DNA of 64,000 nucleotides. Source: JACJYC01 sp964558465 (GTDB taxonomy: Bacteria; Bacteroidota; Bacteroidia; Chitinophagales; Saprospiraceae). Positions 62,079-64,000 of the stretch are shown piece after piece. The DNA is taken from assembly GCA_964558465.1 (NCBI GenBank), contig CAZLEF010000029.1, forward strand, positions 13,541 to 77,540, written 5' to 3'. Position numbers and translations under genes: made by a program. The notes below the pieces were generated by a model. That model saw only the letters and a list, made by a program, of their open reading frames with translations, was not told the DNA's origin and ran no database searches. The stretch's first letter is position 1. Every line of letters begins with the position of its first letter.

Positions 62079-62844
62079 CGGGTTTTAAGCGGGATTTCCG
62101 CTGTCGGATCGCAGGTAGTCAGGCCGAAAATAATTTAAAAATTTTTTGAATTAAAATTTGTATAAATAAAACATATACTGTAAATTTGCTCCATCACAGT
62201 TGAATAATTCCATTTTCTCTCGAAGGTCCCTTACCCGTTCCGGGCATTCAAAGTCGCAAATTTCATTTATTTGTTTTTGCCGGCAAAGTTTGCGGTTCAA
62301 GCCGCCCGCCCCGTTGGGGCAGCGTTTATGCACCCTGGTCAAAGGACCGGGAAGGCAGGGGTATATCCCTGGTGCATGAACCATCAGGGCGGCTCGGTTG
62401 GCCGGCAGGTGGGTGGGTTCCCACCCTGGGCCTTTAGGCCCATGTCGTTGACTTAATACTACTTTGCCACTTTAAACTAAAATGAGTGATGATGGATAGC
62501 GGTCTGGCACGAAGCGGTCCAGCGGACCGGCATCTGTGTAACCGTGCCGGATGGGAACGGCGTCCGGTCCAGCGGACCGGTATCTAACCACCCTAAGCTG
62601 GTTGAACCCTGCGATCCCTCCAAAGGTTCATGGAACTCCTATGGACAAACCAGTTACCCGCGAGGCTCCTCCTTACCGTTTAGCATTTTGCCTCGCTTGC
62701 GGCAAAAGATGCCGGACCTACGGCCCGGAAGTCCTCTCGATTGCCCGGTTTTGCCCATTTTGCCACAAAAAAAATACCCGCCCATTTTCCGGTTGCGCCC
62801 CACCCGGAATACGCCTAATTTTGCCCATAAAATCGAATTTGGCC
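62079..62844. other. Long non-coding stretch with repeat elements
   Basis: About 62280-62460 contains a GC-rich block with inverted parts (GCCCCGTTGGGGC, TTTATGCACCCTGG against CCCTGGTGCATGAA, GGGCCTTTAGGCCC) ending in ATGTCGTTGACTTAA, which looks like a small non-autonomous repeat element. Two copies of the palindrome CCGGTCCAGCGGACCGG (or one base shorter) lie at 62515-62530 and 62564-62580, fifty bases apart. At about 62614-62655 CTCCAAAGG, CTCCTATGGACAAACCA recur in a form similar to 24089-24125. The frame running from 62551 through this region to Ada is not accepted as coding before 62845. Confidence 0.6.
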
Positions 62845-63906
62845 ATGGAAACCATGAATTTACCCGCTCCCCAGGTGATGTACGAAGCCCTGCTGAACAA
62901 AGACAGCCGCTTTGAGGGTATATTTTTTGCCGGAATTACCACCACGGGCATCTTTTGCCGCCCAACCTGCACCGCTCGCAAACCCAAACCGGAAAATGTG
63001 CAGTATTTTCCCAACGCCAGGGAGGCTATGGCCTACGGTTTCAGGCCCTGCAAGGTTTGCCACCCGATGGAAATGAACGGCGCCAATCCGGAATGGATCA
63101 GGCCCCTGCTGGAGGAAATCCACCAAAACCCCGAACAACGATATAAAAACGCCGACCTGGCGCAAAAAGGCATGAACGCAGGCAGAGTTGCCCGCTGGTT
63201 CAAAAAACAGCACGGCATGACCTTTCATGCTTATCTCCGGATGATCCGGGTGAGCCAGGCCTTCGGACAGATCAAGTATGAAGGTGAAAAAGTGACCGAA
63301 GCGGCCTTCGGCACGGGGTACGAATCGCTGAGCGGATTTTCAGAATCCTTCAAAAAGACAACGGGTTTTGCACCGGTCGAGAGCCGCCGCAAACTGATCG
63401 TCACCCTCAACCGGATCCTGACGCCCCTGGGCCCGATGTTTGCCTGCGCCACCGAAAAGGGGATCTGCATGCTCGAATTCACCGACCGGCGCATGCTGGA
63501 AACCCAGTTGAAACGCATAAGATCCCGGTTCAAAGCAGAAATCGTGACCGGGGTTAGCCCCTGGTTTGCCCTGCTGGACGAACAGCTAAGGGAATATTTC
63601 GATGGGAAACGAACCGAATTTGATCTCCCCCTGGACCTGCCCGGTACGGATTTCCAGCGACAGGTCTGGGCCGCGCTCCAGACCATCCCCTGCGGAAAAA
63701 CCCGCTCATACCAGGAACAGGCCCGGGTGATCGGACGGCCCACAGCCGTTCGGGCAGTGGCGCATGCCAACGGAGATAACCCGATTGCCATTATCGTGCC
63801 CTGCCACCGCGTCATCGGCGCCGACGGAAGCCTGACCGGCTATGGCGGCGGCATCTGGCGGAAACAATGGTTGCTGGAACATGAATTTAAAATGGTAGAC
63901 GGCTGA
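62845..63906 (+). CDS. ada: Ada-type alkylation repair protein and regulator
   Basis: The ATG at 62845 (METMNLPAPQVMYEALLNKD) gives the normal Ada length (353 residues); the longer frame would add about 98 residues from repeat sequence. The N-terminal zinc domain has Cys38, Cys42, Cys69 and Cys72 ('GIFCRPTC', 'PCKVC'), which takes methyl groups from phosphotriesters. An AraC-like domain follows (about 85-180: 'KNADLAQKGMNAGRVARWFK', 'AAFGTGYESLSGFSESFKK'). The C-terminal O6-methylguanine methyltransferase has the acceptor Cys320 in 'IVPCHRVIG'. It repairs alkylated DNA and should activate its own gene once methylated. The stop codon lies in a 7-bp repeat array. Confidence 0.94.
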   Translation: METMNLPAPQVMYEALLNKDSRFEGIFFAGITTTGIFCRPTCTARKPKPENVQYFPNAREAMAYGFRPCKVCHPMEMNGANPEWIRPLLEEIHQNPEQRYKNADLAQKGMNAGRVARWFKKQHGMTFHAYLRMIRVSQAFGQIKYEGEKVTEAAFGTGYESLSGFSESFKKTTGFAPVESRRKLIVTLNRILTPLGPMFACATEKGICMLEFTDRRMLETQLKRIRSRFKAEIVTGVSPWFALLDEQLREYFDGKRTEFDLPLDLPGTDFQRQVWAALQTIPCGKTRSYQEQARVIGRPTAVRAVAHANGDNPIAIIVPCHRVIGADGSLTGYGGGIWRKQWLLEHEFKMVDG

Positions 63907-63942
63907 CGGTAGACGGTAGACGGTCGATGGTTAATGGTATGA
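63894..63942. repeat. 7-bp repeat array over the ada stop codon
   Basis: Units GGTAGAC, GGCTGAC, GGTAGAC, GGTAGAC, GGTCGAT, GGTTAAT, GGTATGA follow each other without spacing. The last residues of Ada (Val-Asp-Gly) and the TGA are part of the first two units. Confidence 0.85.
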
Positions 63943-64000
63943 AGGTGTCCTGTCCCGGAATAGGTTGCCCTGAAAAAGCAACCAAAACATGAGACGGAAC

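Noticed and set aside
62551..62844. 98-residue N-terminal extension of Ada
   Set aside because: It crosses palindromic repeats and would give an Ada much longer than normal; the ATG at 62845 gives the standard N-terminus. Some cysteines in it (CLACGKRC, CPFCHKK) look ribbon-like, so it merits a quick check, but it is not accepted.

Overview
The window looks like a chromosomal segment of a Bacteroidota bacterium, probably from the Saprospiria/Lewinellaceae side. This rests on protein content rather than a marker gene: a type IX secretion C-terminal sorting domain, three giant hybrid two-component regulators (HTCS), a very large RHS protein, and promoter-like TAnnTTTG elements in place of sigma70 boxes. 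No rRNA, tRNA, CRISPR array or intact transposase was recognised.

Layout. 1-4650: the end of a DUF2024 gene, a secreted GH5 glycosidase on the minus strand, and a molybdate regulator/transport operon (modE-like, modA, modB, modC). 4861-22375: an HTCS regulator, then an unusual plus-strand island of a 2752-residue RHS/YD-repeat protein, two glycine-rich collagen-like proteins (the second ending in a cysteine-rich zinc-ribbon-like module) and an FAD-linked oxidase. None has a recognisable export signal. A frameshifted relic of modC follows. 22569-33319: a minus-strand assimilatory sulfate reduction operon (cysJ, cysI, cobA-type methyltransferase, cysK, cysH, cysD, a siroheme-synthase/TSUP fusion, cysN). 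A strong inverted repeat and a consensus -7 element precede cysJ, and an Rrf2 regulator lies just upstream. 33400-35475: a secreted S9 peptidase.

35637-47357: the most interesting region, a minus-strand gene train read from 47357 down to 35637: SDR dehydrogenase, triple SnoaL-like protein, FIST, FIST, EthD-like protein, FIST, FIST, FIST, soluble histidine kinase, single-domain receiver, receiver-class III nucleotide cyclase, and a small membrane protein of the Pycsar effector (PycTM/DUF5706) type. From FIST2 onward the genes overlap or nearly touch. The order reads as a linear pathway: FIST ligand sensors, phosphorelay, cyclic nucleotide, membrane effector. 47535-60581 holds a second HTCS, a T9SS-exported beta-helix protein, an outer-membrane barrel and a third HTCS. 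60684-63906 holds a DUF6807 lipoprotein and an Ada-type alkylation repair protein.

Non-coding texture. Short tandem arrays with 7-, 8/9-, 9- or 10-bp units repeatedly sit on or next to stop codons (GH5, siroheme/TSUP, cysI, cysJ, S9 peptidase, ada). Several switch to the inverted orientation in the middle. A separate family of C/G-rich hairpins fills the three widest gaps of the FIST operon. All statements are from reading the sequence; no database search was run.
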